Position numbers and translations under genes: made by a program. Positions 46,618-57,130 of a stretch of DNA of 64,000 bases are shown here, piece by piece (positions within the stretch are counted from its first letter, which is position 1; each line of letters begins with the position of its first letter). Under the pieces are notes generated by a model, which worked only from the letters and a program-made list of their open reading frames with translations, did not search any database and was not told the origin of the DNA. This DNA is from Bifidobacterium pseudolongum subsp. globosum (GTDB taxonomy: Bacteria; Actinomycetota; Actinomycetes; Actinomycetales; Bifidobacteriaceae), in contig NZ_JGZG01000004.1 of NCBI RefSeq assembly GCF_000741295.1, forward strand, positions 33,870-97,869, read 5' to 3'.

Positions 46618-47916
46618 CTACTTGCCGAGGATGGTTTTGGCGGCGGCATGCACGAAGCGGCTGAAGGCGTTGGGCTTGTGCAGTAGGTGCACGCCTTCGC
46701 TTTGCGACTTCGACGCCACCGTCATGCCATACACATACGCCTTCTTGGAGCTCGGCTTGCCCACAAGCTGCCCGAACTCCAGCAGCTGCGTGCGCGGATT
46801 GTACGGGTGTCGGATGTCGAATTCGAACAGGCGTGCCGCACGCCGCTCGGGAATCGGCCCATACGACCCGAATCCGCATGTCGGGCTCGCTACCATCGCT
46901 AGCCCGCCCGACTGCCCCACGAACGCGTTGCGGTGGTCGTGCCCGGTGGCGATCGCGCAGTAGGCGCCGCCATCGGTGAGGATCGCGAATTCGCCGCTGT
47001 CGTCATCCGGGCTGCTCACGCCTTCGCCCAGATACCCGCCGGGTTCGGTCGCGCGCTCGTCGAGCACATAGTACTGCCCCGAAAACATGCGGTAGCCTTC
47101 CACCGCATGCGCCGCGGTGGACGCGACCGGCTTGAGCAGCCGGTAATACTGCGGCAGCGCCGTGTGCTGGAACACCATCGACCGCACGCCCTGCCCCAAC
47201 TGCGCCGGCACCTGCCGCAGAAAGCGCAGCGCGCGCGGGCTCGGCGCGCCATACCCGCCTGTCGGCGCGTAATCGCCCGAATCCACGAGCACGATGCCGA
47301 GCACCGTTTCTCCGCGCTCGTTCGCGACCGGCAGTGCGAACGTGCCCGGCTCGCACGCGAACACCGTCTCGCGCGGCAACGCAGCCACGCGCTCCGGCAC
47401 ACACACGGCGCCGTCCGCCGGCGGAGCGGGCGGGTTGACGCAGCCGTCGAACTCGCGGTAGAGCTCGTCGAGCTGCGCATTGCTCAGCCCGCATTGAAAA
47501 TCATGGTTGCCGTACGTGACCGCCCACGGCACACCCGCGTCGATGAGTGGCTGCACGCACTGCCCGATCGACGCGCGCACCAGCTGCCGTGTGTGCGAGA
47601 GCGCGAGTTCGCGCCGCTGGGTGAGCGCCGGCGTCTTCCAGTGGCGCTTGCAATACGTCTCCGCATAGGCGGGGTCATACCCGGCGATCTGATTGCCCGA
47701 GAAGACCACGAGGTCGGGCCGCGAGGTCTCGACCGCCGCGGTGATCAGGCGGATCGTGTCTTTTGAGACGCGTGGGCCATCCTGCACATCAGCCAACTGC
47801 AACACACGGAATTTCCCCGAACGATGAAACTGCAGGCGCCCCAGACGCGCCGACACAGACAACGGCCGCGGCTGCTCCCCGCGGTCGACCGCATTGCTCT
47901 GTTCTCGCTCACTCAT
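46618..47916 (-). CDS. Metallophosphoesterase with substituted metal ligand
   Basis: Calcineurin-like phosphoesterase of 432 residues, no signal peptide. Motifs: FRVLQLADVQDGP (Asp43; Gln instead of His, as in one subfamily), VVFSGNQIAG (Asn75 where the bridging Asp of GDxxAG is expected), YGNHD (Asn137, His138), FQHTALPQY (His251) and TGHDHRN (His326, His328). The bridging Asp-to-Asn change may lower two-metal catalysis. The start at 47916 is chosen because upstream codons run into the tRNA terminator. Substrate unknown. Confidence 0.82.
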   Translation of the reverse strand: MSEREQSNAVDRGEQPRPLSVSARLGRLQFHRSGKFRVLQLADVQDGPRVSKDTIRLITAAVETSRPDLVVFSGNQIAGYDPAYAETYCKRHWKTPALTQRRELALSHTRQLVRASIGQCVQPLIDAGVPWAVTYGNHDFQCGLSNAQLDELYREFDGCVNPPAPPADGAVCVPERVAALPRETVFACEPGTFALPVANERGETVLGIVLVDSGDYAPTGGYGAPSPRALRFLRQVPAQLGQGVRSMVFQHTALPQYYRLLKPVASTAAHAVEGYRMFSGQYYVLDERATEPGGYLGEGVSSPDDDSGEFAILTDGGAYCAIATGHDHRNAFVGQSGGLAMVASPTCGFGSYGPIPERRAARLFEFDIRHPYNPRTQLLEFGQLVGKPSSKKAYVYGMTVASKSQSEGVHLLHKPNAFSRFVHAAAKTILGK

Positions 47917-47963
47917 AGTTCCCACAGTAATGCACGCATCCGTGCAGTGCACAATCTCCGCGG

Positions 47964-47991
47964 AAAACAAAAACCCCCGCCGTAGCGAGGG
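47964..47991 (-). terminator. Intrinsic terminator after tRNA-Gln
   Basis: Minus strand: seven-base stem CCCTCGC / GCGGGGG (one G-U) with loop TACG, followed by TTTTTGTTTT. It ends the gltX-tRNA-Glu-tRNA-Gln unit. Confidence 0.9.
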
Positions 47992-47996
47992 CTCGT

Positions 47997-48071
47997 TGGC
48001 TGGGATGCCTGGACTCGAACCAAGAATGGCTGAACCAGAATCAGCTGTGTTGCCAATTACACCACATCCCA
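47997..48071 (-). tRNA. tRNA-Gln (CTG)
   Basis: Complete cloverleaf: acceptor TGGGATG/CATCCCA, anticodon stem GCTGA/TCAGC with loop TTCTGGT (anticodon CTG), T-loop GGTTCGAGTCC. The 3' CCA is encoded. It lies 35 bases downstream of tRNA-Glu. Confidence 0.95.
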
Positions 48072-48106
48072 ATTTGGCATGCTCACCATCAATGATGGTG
48101 AACTCG

Positions 48107-48179
48107 TACCCCCAACCGGATTTGAACCGGTGTTGGCGCCGTGAGAGGGCGTAGTCCTAGACCGCTAGACGATGGGGGC
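48107..48179 (-). tRNA. tRNA-Glu (CTC)
   Basis: Cloverleaf with acceptor GCCCCCA/TGGGGGT, anticodon loop CTCTCAC (anticodon CTC) on a stem with one A-C mismatch, and T-loop GGTTCAAATCC. CCA is not encoded. It follows gltX by about 92 bases on the same strand. Confidence 0.94.
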
Positions 48180-48271
48180 ATCATCTGTTGCTCCGTGAAG
48201 CAACAGATAGAAAATATACACATAAGCGCCCATCAGCGCAAATCACGGCGTGTCGGGCGTCATTCCAAGCC

Positions 48272-49873
48272 TCAGGCGGCCTGAATCTCAGCCAGATGCT
48301 CGCGCAGGTTGCGCAGGCGGGCCATCGAAACCGGCTTGCCGACAATCTCCATCGACTCGAAGAGCGGCGGCGAGACGCGACGGCCGGACATCGCCACACG
48401 CACCGGCCCGAACGCCACGCGCGGCTTGTAGCCGGCGTTTTCGATCAGCGCCTTGTTGAGCGTCTCATGCAGATTGTCGGTCGTCCACTGCGCTTCCGGC
48501 ACCACGTCAAGCGCGGCGATCGCGGCATCGAGCACCTCGCCCGCCGTGGCCTTGAGCTGCTTCTTCGCGTCGGCCTCCGGCGCGATGTACTCGCTCGTCG
48601 ACAGCAGCGAGCCGGCCATGCCGGCCACCTCACCGAGCAGGCGCACGCGCGGCTGCACGAGCGGCGCGGCGGCGGTGAGCACGCTGCGCTCGCGATCGGT
48701 GAGCTCATCCCAGCGTTCGGCGGAGACGACGCCGTCACGGAACAGGTACGGCACCGAGCGGTTCAGGAAGTCCTGCGGTTCGAGCATGCGGATGTGCTCC
48801 GCGTTGATCGAGACCGCCTTGTCGATGTCGAAGCGAGCCGGGTTGGCCTTCACGTCGCGCACGTCGAACGCCTTGACCATCTCGTCCATCGAGAAGATGT
48901 CGTTGTCGGGCGCGATCGACCAGCCCAGCAGCGCCAGGTAGTTGAGCAGGCCTTCCTTGATGAAGCCGTGGTCGCGGTGCAGGAACAGGTTCGACTCCGG
49001 GTCGCGCTTGGAGAGCTTCTTGTTGCCCTGGCCCATCACGTACGGCATGTGGCCGAACAGCGGCATCTGCTTGGCCACGCCCAGCTCCATGAGGTAGCGG
49101 TAGAGCACGATCTGGCGCGGGGTGGAGCTCAGCAGGTCCTCGCCGCGCAGCACCACGTTGATGTCCATCAGCGCGTCGTCCACCGGGTTCGTGAGCGTGT
49201 ACAGCGGATCGCCGTTCGGACGCACGATCACATAGTCCGGCACGGAACCGGCCTTGAACGTGATCTCACCGCGGATCAGGTCGTTGAACGTAATGTCTTC
49301 GCTGGGCATCTTGACGCGCAGCGCGGGCTGGCGCCCCTCGGCGCGGAACGCGGCTTTCTGCTCCTCGGTCAGGTTGCGGTCGTAGCCGTCGTAGCCGAAC
49401 GCCTTGGGCCGCCCGGCCGCCACATTGCGCGCCTCGATCTCTTCGGGCGTGGAGAACGACTCGTACGCATAGCCGGCGTCGAGCAGCTGCTGCGCGACCT
49501 TCTGGTAGATCAGCCCGCGCTCGGACTGGCGGTACGGGCCGTGCGGGCCGCCCACCTCAATGCCCTCGTCCCAGTCGAGCCCGAGCCACTTGAGCGCATC
49601 GATGATCTGGTTGAAGCTCTCTTCGGAGTCGCGCTGCGCATCGGTGTCTTCGATGCGGAACACGAACGTGCCGCCGGTGTGGCGCGCCTCGGCCCAATTG
49701 AACAGGGCCGTGCGCACCATGCCCACGTGCGGGATGCCCGTGGGCGAAGGGCAGAACCGCACGCGCACGTCGGCCGGGAGCTCCGGCTTCACATGCTCGC
49801 GCTCCTTCATGTCTTCCACGGAATCTTCAGGTTGGATGATCTTTGCAGCATCGGTGTCAGTCATGCTGTCCAT
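48272..49873 (-). CDS. gltX: Glutamyl-tRNA synthetase
   Basis: Class I synthetase charging tRNA-Glu and, in organisms without GlnRS, also tRNA-Gln before amidation. About 533 residues. The HIGH-type motif is [18 protein letters not shown], and the KMSKS-type loop is [11 protein letters not shown] non-standard N-terminal extension of about 30 residues precedes it. The start at 49873 (MDSM) is used; 49864 is possible. Both substrate tRNAs are encoded immediately downstream on the same strand. Confidence 0.95.
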   Translation of the reverse strand: MDSMTDTDAAKIIQPEDSVEDMKEREHVKPELPADVRVRFCPSPTGIPHVGMVRTALFNWAEARHTGGTFVFRIEDTDAQRDSEESFNQIIDALKWLGLDWDEGIEVGGPHGPYRQSERGLIYQKVAQQLLDAGYAYESFSTPEEIEARNVAAGRPKAFGYDGYDRNLTEEQKAAFRAEGRQPALRVKMPSEDITFNDLIRGEITFKAGSVPDYVIVRPNGDPLYTLTNPVDDALMDINVVLRGEDLLSSTPRQIVLYRYLMELGVAKQMPLFGHMPYVMGQGNKKLSKRDPESNLFLHRDHGFIKEGLLNYLALLGWSIAPDNDIFSMDEMVKAFDVRDVKANPARFDIDKAVSINAEHIRMLEPQDFLNRSVPYLFRDGVVSAERWDELTDRERSVLTAAAPLVQPRVRLLGEVAGMAGSLLSTSEYIAPEADAKKQLKATAGEVLDAAIAALDVVPEAQWTTDNLHETLNKALIENAGYKPRVAFGPVRVAMSGRRVSPPLFESMEIVGKPVSMARLRNLREHLAEIQAA

Positions 49874-49940
49874 TGTGGCGCGTGAACCGGACGTGCGCGC
49901 GGGTGCGGCCGCCGCGCGCACGTCCGGTCATGCGCACGCG

Positions 49941-51365
49941 TCACGCGCTGATCTCGGTGAGCACGGGAGTCTCGGTGCTCGTCTTGATCTGCTTGAAGCC
50001 GAGCAGTGCGATCGCGAGCGAGACGAGCGCGAGCGCGGTGACGACCATGAACCCGCCGTGCGAGCCGTTGCGGTCGATGAACACGCCGGCGATCGCGGAG
50101 CCTGCGGATCCGCCGATCGCGTTCATCGCGCCCATCCACGCCATGCCTTCGGTGAAGCGCGTCTGCGGCACCAGATGCAGCATGAGCTGGTTGCCGTTGA
50201 TCCAGGTGGGCGACTGGCATACGCCGATGATCAGGTAGATCGCCATGATCACCCACAGGTGTTTGGCGAACAGGAACGACCCAATGCCCAGATTCACCAC
50301 GGCCAGGCACACGTAGAAGCGCTTCCACAGCGGGATCGTCCAGTTCTTCGCGCCGTACAGCAGCGCGCCGGCGAGCGAGCTCACCGAGAAGCACGCGAAC
50401 ACGAAGCCGGTGTACTGTTTCATGTTCGCTTCGGTGGCGAACGCGACAATCGAGATGCCGGCGGCCGACTGGAACGCGCCCAGACCGAACCATGTGACGC
50501 ACACGGCGATCAGGCCCGGGCCCCAGATCGAGTCCTTCTTGCCGCTCATCGCGCGGTCGTAGGCCTCGCGCGCGACCTGCTGCACGGCCGCGTCGCCGAG
50601 CCCTTCGGACTTGGCGCGCACGCGCGCGTCGTCCGCGGCGCTCTGCGCGCGCATGAGCCGCGCCTGCTCGTCTTCGCGCGCACGGAACTCCTTGCGCGTC
50701 AGGCCGGCCTCGCGCGCGAGCTGCGTTTGGCTCGGCGGGCATGTGGTGAACTCGGTGAGGAACATGAGCGCGCCGACGAGCACGCACAGGCCCGTCACGG
50801 AGAACGAGAGCACGCCGGAGATGACGGCGAGCGTGGAGGCGAGCGGATTGCCCACGGCCCACATCGCCTCGTCGAACACGCCCGAAAGCGAAAGCGCGCG
50901 GTTGACGCCTTGGCGGTCGTTGCCCATCAGGTACGTCCAGCGCGCGCGGCTCATCGCGCCCCACGGTGGCACGGCGGCGAGGAACGGCACAATGCAGTAC
51001 AGCACCACCGGGTTGGCGTGGGCGAGCACGCACGAGACGAACGACGTGGCGGCGACCATCCACACGACGATTGTCGGGATGGAGACGGCGCGCTGCCCGA
51101 AGCGGTCGACGAGCGTGCCCAGCACGGGGCTCAGCACGGCGCCGGCGATCGCCTGCACGGCGGTCAGCGCGCCGGCGAGCGCGTAATTGCCGTAGTATTG
51201 CTGCGTCATGATCGTCATCGTCATGCCGACCATCGGGAACGGCATGCACGCGATGACCGATCCGACGGCAAAACGCGCGGTGTGTGGAATACGGAGAAGT
51301 TCGGCGTACCCGCCGAAGATGCGATGGACGACGTCGTGGACGCCGTTGGTGTGATTGGAGGCCAT
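49941..51365 (-). CDS. Major facilitator superfamily transporter
   Basis: 474 residues with 12 predicted membrane helices. The loop between helices II and III has GTLVDRFGQRA (MFS motif A variant), and a long charged cytoplasmic loop (about 225-285, rich in Arg, Glu and Ala) separates the halves. Substrate unknown; the fold resembles putative drug or sugar exporters of bifidobacteria. The start at 51365 (MASNHTNGV) has AAAGGAG upstream; a Met at 51389 does not. Confidence 0.87.
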   Translation of the reverse strand: MASNHTNGVHDVVHRIFGGYAELLRIPHTARFAVGSVIACMPFPMVGMTMTIMTQQYYGNYALAGALTAVQAIAGAVLSPVLGTLVDRFGQRAVSIPTIVVWMVAATSFVSCVLAHANPVVLYCIVPFLAAVPPWGAMSRARWTYLMGNDRQGVNRALSLSGVFDEAMWAVGNPLASTLAVISGVLSFSVTGLCVLVGALMFLTEFTTCPPSQTQLAREAGLTRKEFRAREDEQARLMRAQSAADDARVRAKSEGLGDAAVQQVAREAYDRAMSGKKDSIWGPGLIAVCVTWFGLGAFQSAAGISIVAFATEANMKQYTGFVFACFSVSSLAGALLYGAKNWTIPLWKRFYVCLAVVNLGIGSFLFAKHLWVIMAIYLIIGVCQSPTWINGNQLMLHLVPQTRFTEGMAWMGAMNAIGGSAGSAIAGVFIDRNGSHGGFMVVTALALVSLAIALLGFKQIKTSTETPVLTEISA

Positions 51366-51786
51366 GGTGTGTCGCTCCTTTCTGCTCACGGTGTGTCCCG
51401 CGTGCGGTCGTCGCGCCGTTTTGCGTCACGGCTTGATTCCTTCCGCCCGCGGCCGGGTTGGGGTGGGATGTTCGTCGATTGACTTGTTGTGATCGGGGTC
51501 GCCGCGCCGGCCTGTGCCGCCGCTGGCCCCTCGCCGTCTTCGCGGCCCGTTGCGCGCGCGGACGCTGCCATGCGTACCGCGCGCCGCCGCCACTGCGAAG
51601 CCGTGCCCGTGCACATGGCCGGTTCGGCGTGCGCCTATGCGCCTGTTCGCCTATGCCGATGTGCGTGCCGGACACGGCCACATTAGTCGCACCCACCGGC
51701 GCGACACGCGGTGAAAACGGGCTGCTGCGTGATTTTCGAAAAATATCTCGAATGACTGAACCGCCCACAGGAACGGCGCCTATGCA
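51366..51786. other. 421-base gap without a recognised gene
   Basis: GC-rich, no tRNA, no clear terminator and no conserved short frame seen. The only short frames are overlapping arginine/alanine-rich ones typical of GC-rich non-coding DNA. It marks the border between the conserved block and the lower-GC accessory region. Confidence 0.5.
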
Positions 51787-54027
51787 CTATGCAGCGTGAC
51801 GGCCTTTCGCCCCTCGGTCGGATGCGACCACGGCGAGGCACATGCCGGCCGCCACAACGGCGATGCCGAGCGCCATGAGATGCATGCCGCGCCCACCTGC
51901 GGAGGGCAGTGTGACCGTGGTGTCGGGCAGGTCACCCACCGTGAAGCTGGAGCTTGTGACGACCAGTGCATAGGTGACCACATACTCCCGTAGGCCATTC
52001 AGCTTCGACGGCTGGCCGCCTGTACCCGCATTCGAGTCATCGGCGATATAGAAATAATGTGACGCATCATCCAGAAGGTACCCATTCGGGGCTTTCGTCT
52101 CCCATGCCACATACAGCGTGTTGACCTTGAGACGGGTGACTTGGTTGCTGGCAGCACTGCTCGCACTGTCGGGATTCGTCGACATGAATTCGATGCGGCC
52201 ATTTTGGTTCGTGGTCGCCGTGCTGGATGCACCGTTACAGGTCCAAGGCTTCTGCCTCACGCCGTCGCCACCGATGCTATAAGCCATGGAAGCCGGTTGA
52301 TCGGTATTCACTTCGCAGACCTCGAACTGTGCCCCTGGCAGACGCACTGCCTTGAAATCATACCCGCGGTTGTCCCGTATCTTCTTGGTATCAACGTTGA
52401 CGGTGTACAGAATCTTGTTGTCGCTCAAGGACTGCCCCCACTTGTTCAACCGCACATTGTAGCCCTTGTCGATCGTCGTGGTGCCGGAAGCCGCATAGCT
52501 TTGCGGATCGCCCAGATTGAAATCGATGCGGTTGGTCACCTGTCGTGTGCTGTTGTCGGCGAGATTGGCGTCCTCCTGTGTAATGAACGTGTCGAATTCG
52601 AGCACAATGATCGAATGCCCTTGCACCGGGATCTGCGATTCATCGACATCCGTCGTCGGATTATCGACTTTGATTCCCGTCAGTTCGACGTCCTCATTCT
52701 TGGGATCGCCTCTAAAATCCCAATTGGACAACATACCGTCATTGGGAATGGTGAAGATGATCTGACCGTTGTCGTCGCGGTATGTGGCGCACGTCCCGCT
52801 CACAACTTCCTCATCTTCTTTCTTATCTTCGCAGGTTCCATCCTGCGTGATGTTGAACACGTGCCACTGTTCGGCAGCCTCGTCGTTCTTGGTGCGTTCG
52901 TTCCACTCGGTAGGCCACGCGTTGACCGCCTTCGTCCCTCCCCTGCCATCGTCGATGTTCAGCGGGAAGGGCTCAGGCATCGACACGAACCAACCGAATA
53001 CAGGTTTGCTGGTGTTCAGATGCCATTCGTCCGAAGGCAATGTATCAGTGACCTTGATCTGATTGACCTTTGACAGGTCCTTGATACCGTTCATGCCCGG
53101 AATATCGACCTTGTAGGGTTTGCCATTCGAACCCACAATCCGTTGTCCATTCGGATCGGTGAGCCAATCACAGAACCACCCTGATTTCACGCCGTTGGAC
53201 CAGACGCGCCAATGTGCCGTCCACCCCTCCGTTGTCTGCCCAGGATGTTCGCGATCCGGCACCTGCTCGGCAACAGCGCTGTCTGTCCACCCGAGACCAC
53301 CATCGTTGTTGGCGCGGACCATCTTGCCCACCGTGTTGCCCAATGCGAACTCGACATCCGTTTGGGGGACCTCGTAGTGTGGTGTTCTGTTGATCTTGTA
53401 CATGAACTTCGCGTAATTATGGTACTTGTCCGGAGCACCGTCGCACAGCGTGTTGTAGGTGATGCGCAGCTTCTTCGTGAAAAACCGTTCGGGATTTTCG
53501 CGATTTTTGAACACAACGCGGAAGGCCGGCGCACCGTCATAGTTGCCATAGGTGTCCACGGAGTTGCGGCCGCCATCGTGGTACCAGCCGCTGGGATAAT
53601 CCGTCCCGCCGGGCAGTTCGCGGGCATCGGCGGCATAGCAGGCATCCGCACGGTTATCACGGGTCTCCTGCGTACACCCTCCATCGGGGTTGTTCCTGTT
53701 CGCCTCGACCGCGGTGTATTCGGCAGTGTCAATGACAGTCCATTCCCCGTCTTCGCCCTGTTCCTGAAGCGTCAGATCGAGATAATCCTTGCTGTACCAC
53801 ATATGTTGTGTATTGCCATCCGAATTGCCGTGAACCCAGTCCTCGTACAGGAACAGATCGGTGATGTCTGTACGGCCTTTGGGATCGAAATCGATCTGCC
53901 ACGGCACCTTGTAGACACCACCCGCGACCTCCTCATATCCGTTCTCCGGTTTGGTCGATGTCTTTGTCAGTTGACGCCGGTGTCCTGTTGTCGTTTGTAT
54001 GGAACACAACAACATCAATCCAATCAA
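51787..54027 (-). pseudogene. Sortase-anchored pilin/adhesin-like protein, 5'-truncated
   Basis: About 725 residues of a surface protein lacking its signal peptide and N-terminus. A large adhesin-like region with Asp/Asn/Trp-rich segments and several Cys leads to a SpaA-type prealbumin-like domain (about 545-690: LPGAQFEVCEV, NQNGRIEF, YVAWETKAPNGYLLDD). The C-terminus is a sorting signal: LPSAG, a hydrophobic helix (MALGIAVVAAGMCLAVV) and a basic tail; LPSAG departs from LPxTG. The first 20 or so codons run into the neighbouring IS481-like element, so the native start is lost. No sortase gene is nearby. GC is lower than the core genes. Confidence 0.75.
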
Positions 54028-54988
54028 TCCGTCCCATGGCCATGACGACCCGAGGGTGCGGGACGGACGCGTGTTGCGTCATCTGCCCCCGGCCCGGGAC
54101 CGCAGCGTGTTCGACCGCAACATGGCGATGATGCGCGCGCTCGAGGCCGGCGAACCGGTCACGCGCGTCGCGAAGCGCTACGGCGTGACGCGCCAATGGG
54201 TCCATGGGCTGCGCAGGCGCCATGCCGAGGAGGGAGAGCCGGGGCCGCTGCCGCGTTCGCGCAGGCCGCGCAGCGTGCACAACCGCACCAGCGGCGAGGC
54301 GCGCGCCCTGATCGTGCAGGTGCGCGAACGCCTGCTCGCCAGGGGCTGGGAGTGCGGGGCGCGCAGCATCCACGGCGTGCGCGGGGAACGCATGGGGCGC
54401 GCGCCGTCCGTCTCCACGATCCACCGGATCCTTCGGGACATGGGCCTGGTCGAGGCCGACCCCAGGAAACGGCCGCGCAGCTCGTATGCCAGGTTCGAGG
54501 CCGAGCTGCCCGACGAGACGTGGCAGTCGGATTTCACGCACTGGCCGCTGGCCGACGGCACGGACGCGCAGACCCCCGCCTGGCTCGACGACCACTCGCG
54601 CATGGCGCCCCCCGTCGCGCGTCACGGGCTCGGTGACCGGCGAGCTGGTGGCGCGCACGTTCCTCGAATGCTGCGCCGAGCACGGCACGCCCGCCGGTCG
54701 ACGGCGCGGCGCCCCACCGTGCACGATCCGAACCTGACCACCGACCCCGAACGCTCCACCGTGAGACGCAACGGCACGGTCAACCACCACCGCCCGGGCA
54801 GATCATGGCAGCTCCACATCGCCAACCAATACGCCGGCAGCCAGGTGGAGACCATGGTCATCGACGGCAACGCGGTCGCCGTCCTCACCGAGACCGGCGA
54901 AATCATCCACGACCAGCCATTCGACACCAACAGCCACTACCAGCGCAAAAGCACGAACACGCCGGCAACACGTAAACCGCCACGCTGA
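53999..54988 (+). pseudogene. IS481-like transposase, frameshifted with internal deletion
   Basis: N-terminal HTH (VTRVAKRYGVTRQWVHGLRRR) and the start of an rve-type DDE domain (PDETWQSDFTHWPL, with the first Asp; AWLDDHSRM) are followed by a shift: the continuing product VTGSVTGELVARTFLECCAEHG is in another frame. The segment that should hold the second Asp and the Glu is missing, and a C-terminal piece (WQLHIANQYAGSQVETMVIDG) resumes. Not a working transposase. It cuts the pilin-like gene. Confidence 0.8.
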
Positions 54989-55001
54989 CAACACGTAAAG
55001 C

Positions 55002-55038
55002 ATGTGTCGAGACATACGTCAACTATGTCTCGACACAT
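55002..55038. repeat. 15-bp inverted repeat, probable IS481-like terminus
   Basis: Arms ATGTGTCGAGACATA (55002-55016) and its complement (55024-55038) around CGTCAAC. An AGTTGACG segment at 53969-53976 at the other end of the element resembles the inner part. The rest of the gap up to 55358 shows only a weak hairpin ACCGC/GCGGT followed by TTTT near 55070-55095 and no gene. Confidence 0.55.
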
Positions 55039-55358
55039 TACACGCACGAAAACCTCACTATGCGACATAAACCGCCAAGAATAGCGGTGTTTTCTCCACG
55101 CCCACGATGCACATTTCATGCAACATGAGAGAATCGGGACAATAGTCATTTCACTTACTCATGCCGATATATTCACCACGGTCCATAACAGACTGGCAAC
55201 GTTGTCACGGCGTGTCGTCGCCATGCCAGACAACCAGACAGATGGAACGCCGCAATCCCCATATTTACCGTCTGCACAGTACGGTAGGAGGCAGCACTTT
55301 CCGGACACACGCAACAGCGCGAAGCGCCCGGAGAACCACACGCATCCAAGGAGCGCGC

Positions 55359-56030
55359 ATGACGGCCACCACAATCAACTTCGTACGCCACGGCAAGGTC
55401 TACAACCCCAACCATGTGCTGTACGAACGGCTACCCGGATTCCACCTCTCCACATCAGGGCGGCGCATGGCGGAAACCACGGGCCGGTACATCGCGGCAA
55501 GCCCACAGCTCAACACCGCGACCGCCGTCTACTCATCGCCCCTCGACCGCACCCGCGAGACGGCGGACGCCATCCTGATCGAGCTGAACGCATTGCGCGC
55601 CGAGCGCGGGCAGGAACAGCTCGAACTACTCACCGACAAACGACTCATCGAAGCGGGCAACGAATTCCGCGGCAAGCGCATCGGCCACGGCGACGGCGCG
55701 CTGTGGAAACCGGAGAACCTCAAACTCGTACGCAACCTGTGGCGTCCCACATGGGGCGAAAGCTACCGGTCGATCGCTAGCCGCGTACAGGATTTCGCGC
55801 TCGAAAAAGTCGACGAGCATCCCGGCGAGCAGATCATCGTCGTCTCGCACGAATCACCGATCTGGTCATACCGGCACATGCTCGAAACCGGCCACCCCGA
55901 GCACAACATGCTGCTGCGCAAGACGGCGCTCGCGTCGGTCACCTCCATCACCTACGACAACGCGACGCACAACGTGCTCGGCATCACATACGCGGATCCC
56001 GTCGCGCGGGCCGAGGCCGCGCGCGCATGA
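55359..56030 (+). CDS. Histidine phosphatase family protein
   Basis: Phosphoglycerate-mutase-like phosphatase of 223 residues. The phospho-histidine motif is FVRHGK (Arg10, His11, Gly12); a second Arg follows in YSSPLDRTRETADAI, and the distal His is in IIVVSHESPIW. Cytoplasmic; the substrate could be a small phosphate ester. The start at 55359 is preceded by AAGGAG; longer frames upstream are shadows. The unknown gene 56059-56985 follows 28 bases later and probably shares its transcript. Confidence 0.9.
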   Translation: MTATTINFVRHGKVYNPNHVLYERLPGFHLSTSGRRMAETTGRYIAASPQLNTATAVYSSPLDRTRETADAILIELNALRAERGQEQLELLTDKRLIEAGNEFRGKRIGHGDGALWKPENLKLVRNLWRPTWGESYRSIASRVQDFALEKVDEHPGEQIIVVSHESPIWSYRHMLETGHPEHNMLLRKTALASVTSITYDNATHNVLGITYADPVARAEAARA

Positions 56031-56058
56031 CAACAGACAGTTTTCCAGGAGGCACAAC

Positions 56059-56985
56059 ATGGATCGAAACAACAATGTGAACATCGAACAGATCGCGGCA
56101 ATGCCCGCTGTACGGCAGGCGGCGCAGACAGGCGAGGAACTCGTGGAACTGTGGCCGCTCACAAGCGCCGCGCACATGGGCAACGACGCCCAGTATGCGG
56201 AGAACCTGCAGGTGCGGCTCAGCCGTACATTGGCGCAGGTCATGACGGGCGAGGCGGTCAGCATGCCCGACGCCGAGTTCGTGTACGAAGGTGCGGAGTC
56301 GATCCCCGGGCGGCCGCAGAGCATTGTTGACGCATTGCTCGCGGCGAACGATGCGCTCGACGGGCTGAGCGAACCCGAGACGCCGCAACTGCTCGAAACG
56401 GCGCGCACGTTGGGCATCGAGTGGGATGAGCAGACGCAAACGTCCGTGGCGAAGACTGTGGACGGAGCGCTGTCGGCACAGGGCAACGGACTGGACGGCA
56501 AACCGTTCGCGTGGCGGTTCGCCGCGGTCATCGCGTTGCTTGACGAACTCATGCATGCCGCACTGGACCAGACGGAAGCGCAATTGGGTGGCGCAGCGGC
56601 CCCGCATAGCGGCGGTGCGCCGACGGATCGCGTGATGGGCGTCGAACGGCTGGCGCTGCCGTTCGTGCCGTTCGCCAATGCATACGCGGAGGCGATCGGC
56701 GTGCCGGGCATGTTTATGACGGCCGAACAATACCACGGCATCGTGGCCGCCTACGCCACACTGAACGGCAGCACCGACGCCGAAGACAGCGCCGCCGTGC
56801 TCGCGCAGGTGCTGGGGCCGCTCGCCGCGGCGGAATGGCGCAAACACCGCGAAGACGTGTTGTGGGATCCGGCCGAGGCGAAGAAGCGCGCCAAGGAAGA
56901 GGATGAACGCAAGAGCAAAGAGGCCTTGGCCGCCAAGTTCGCGCACATCAAGGACGACCCCACCAAGCCCGAAGTGGAGCTGTAG
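56059..56985 (+). CDS. Unknown protein, alanine/glutamate-rich
   Basis: 308 residues, not recognised. No signal peptide or membrane helix. Helical throughout by composition (VDALLAANDALDGLSEPETPQLL); the last 40 residues are a charged helix (AKKRAKEEDERKSKEALAAKF). AGGAGG precedes the ATG. It is the second gene after the histidine phosphatase. Confidence 0.7.
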   Translation: MDRNNNVNIEQIAAMPAVRQAAQTGEELVELWPLTSAAHMGNDAQYAENLQVRLSRTLAQVMTGEAVSMPDAEFVYEGAESIPGRPQSIVDALLAANDALDGLSEPETPQLLETARTLGIEWDEQTQTSVAKTVDGALSAQGNGLDGKPFAWRFAAVIALLDELMHAALDQTEAQLGGAAAPHSGGAPTDRVMGVERLALPFVPFANAYAEAIGVPGMFMTAEQYHGIVAAYATLNGSTDAEDSAAVLAQVLGPLAAAEWRKHREDVLWDPAEAKKRAKEEDERKSKEALAAKFAHIKDDPTKPEVEL

Positions 56986-57015
56986 AGGCGGAGGAGAGGC
57001 TGTCTGCGGCTAGGC

Positions 57016-57130
57016 CCTAGACACCAACAGCTCTCCTTTCCCATTCCCACAACCGCCTGTGACTACCACCTAGACACCCACGGCCGCCTACCCCTACTCC
57101 GATGGCAGTCCATGTCTACCTCCTAGACAC
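57016..57130. repeat. 53-bp periodic repeats, second array
   Basis: CCTAGACACC-type heads start at 57016, 57069 and 57122, exactly 53 bases apart, each preceded by a (G)NCTACC-like tail; the middles are variable. The head and tail pattern GTCTACC..CTAG..ACA resembles the units of the array at 8498-8740. Non-coding. Confidence 0.6.

Noticed and set aside
51386..51786. Short frames between the MFS and pilin-like genes
   Set aside because: Overlapping Arg/Ala-rich frames on both strands without conserved features.
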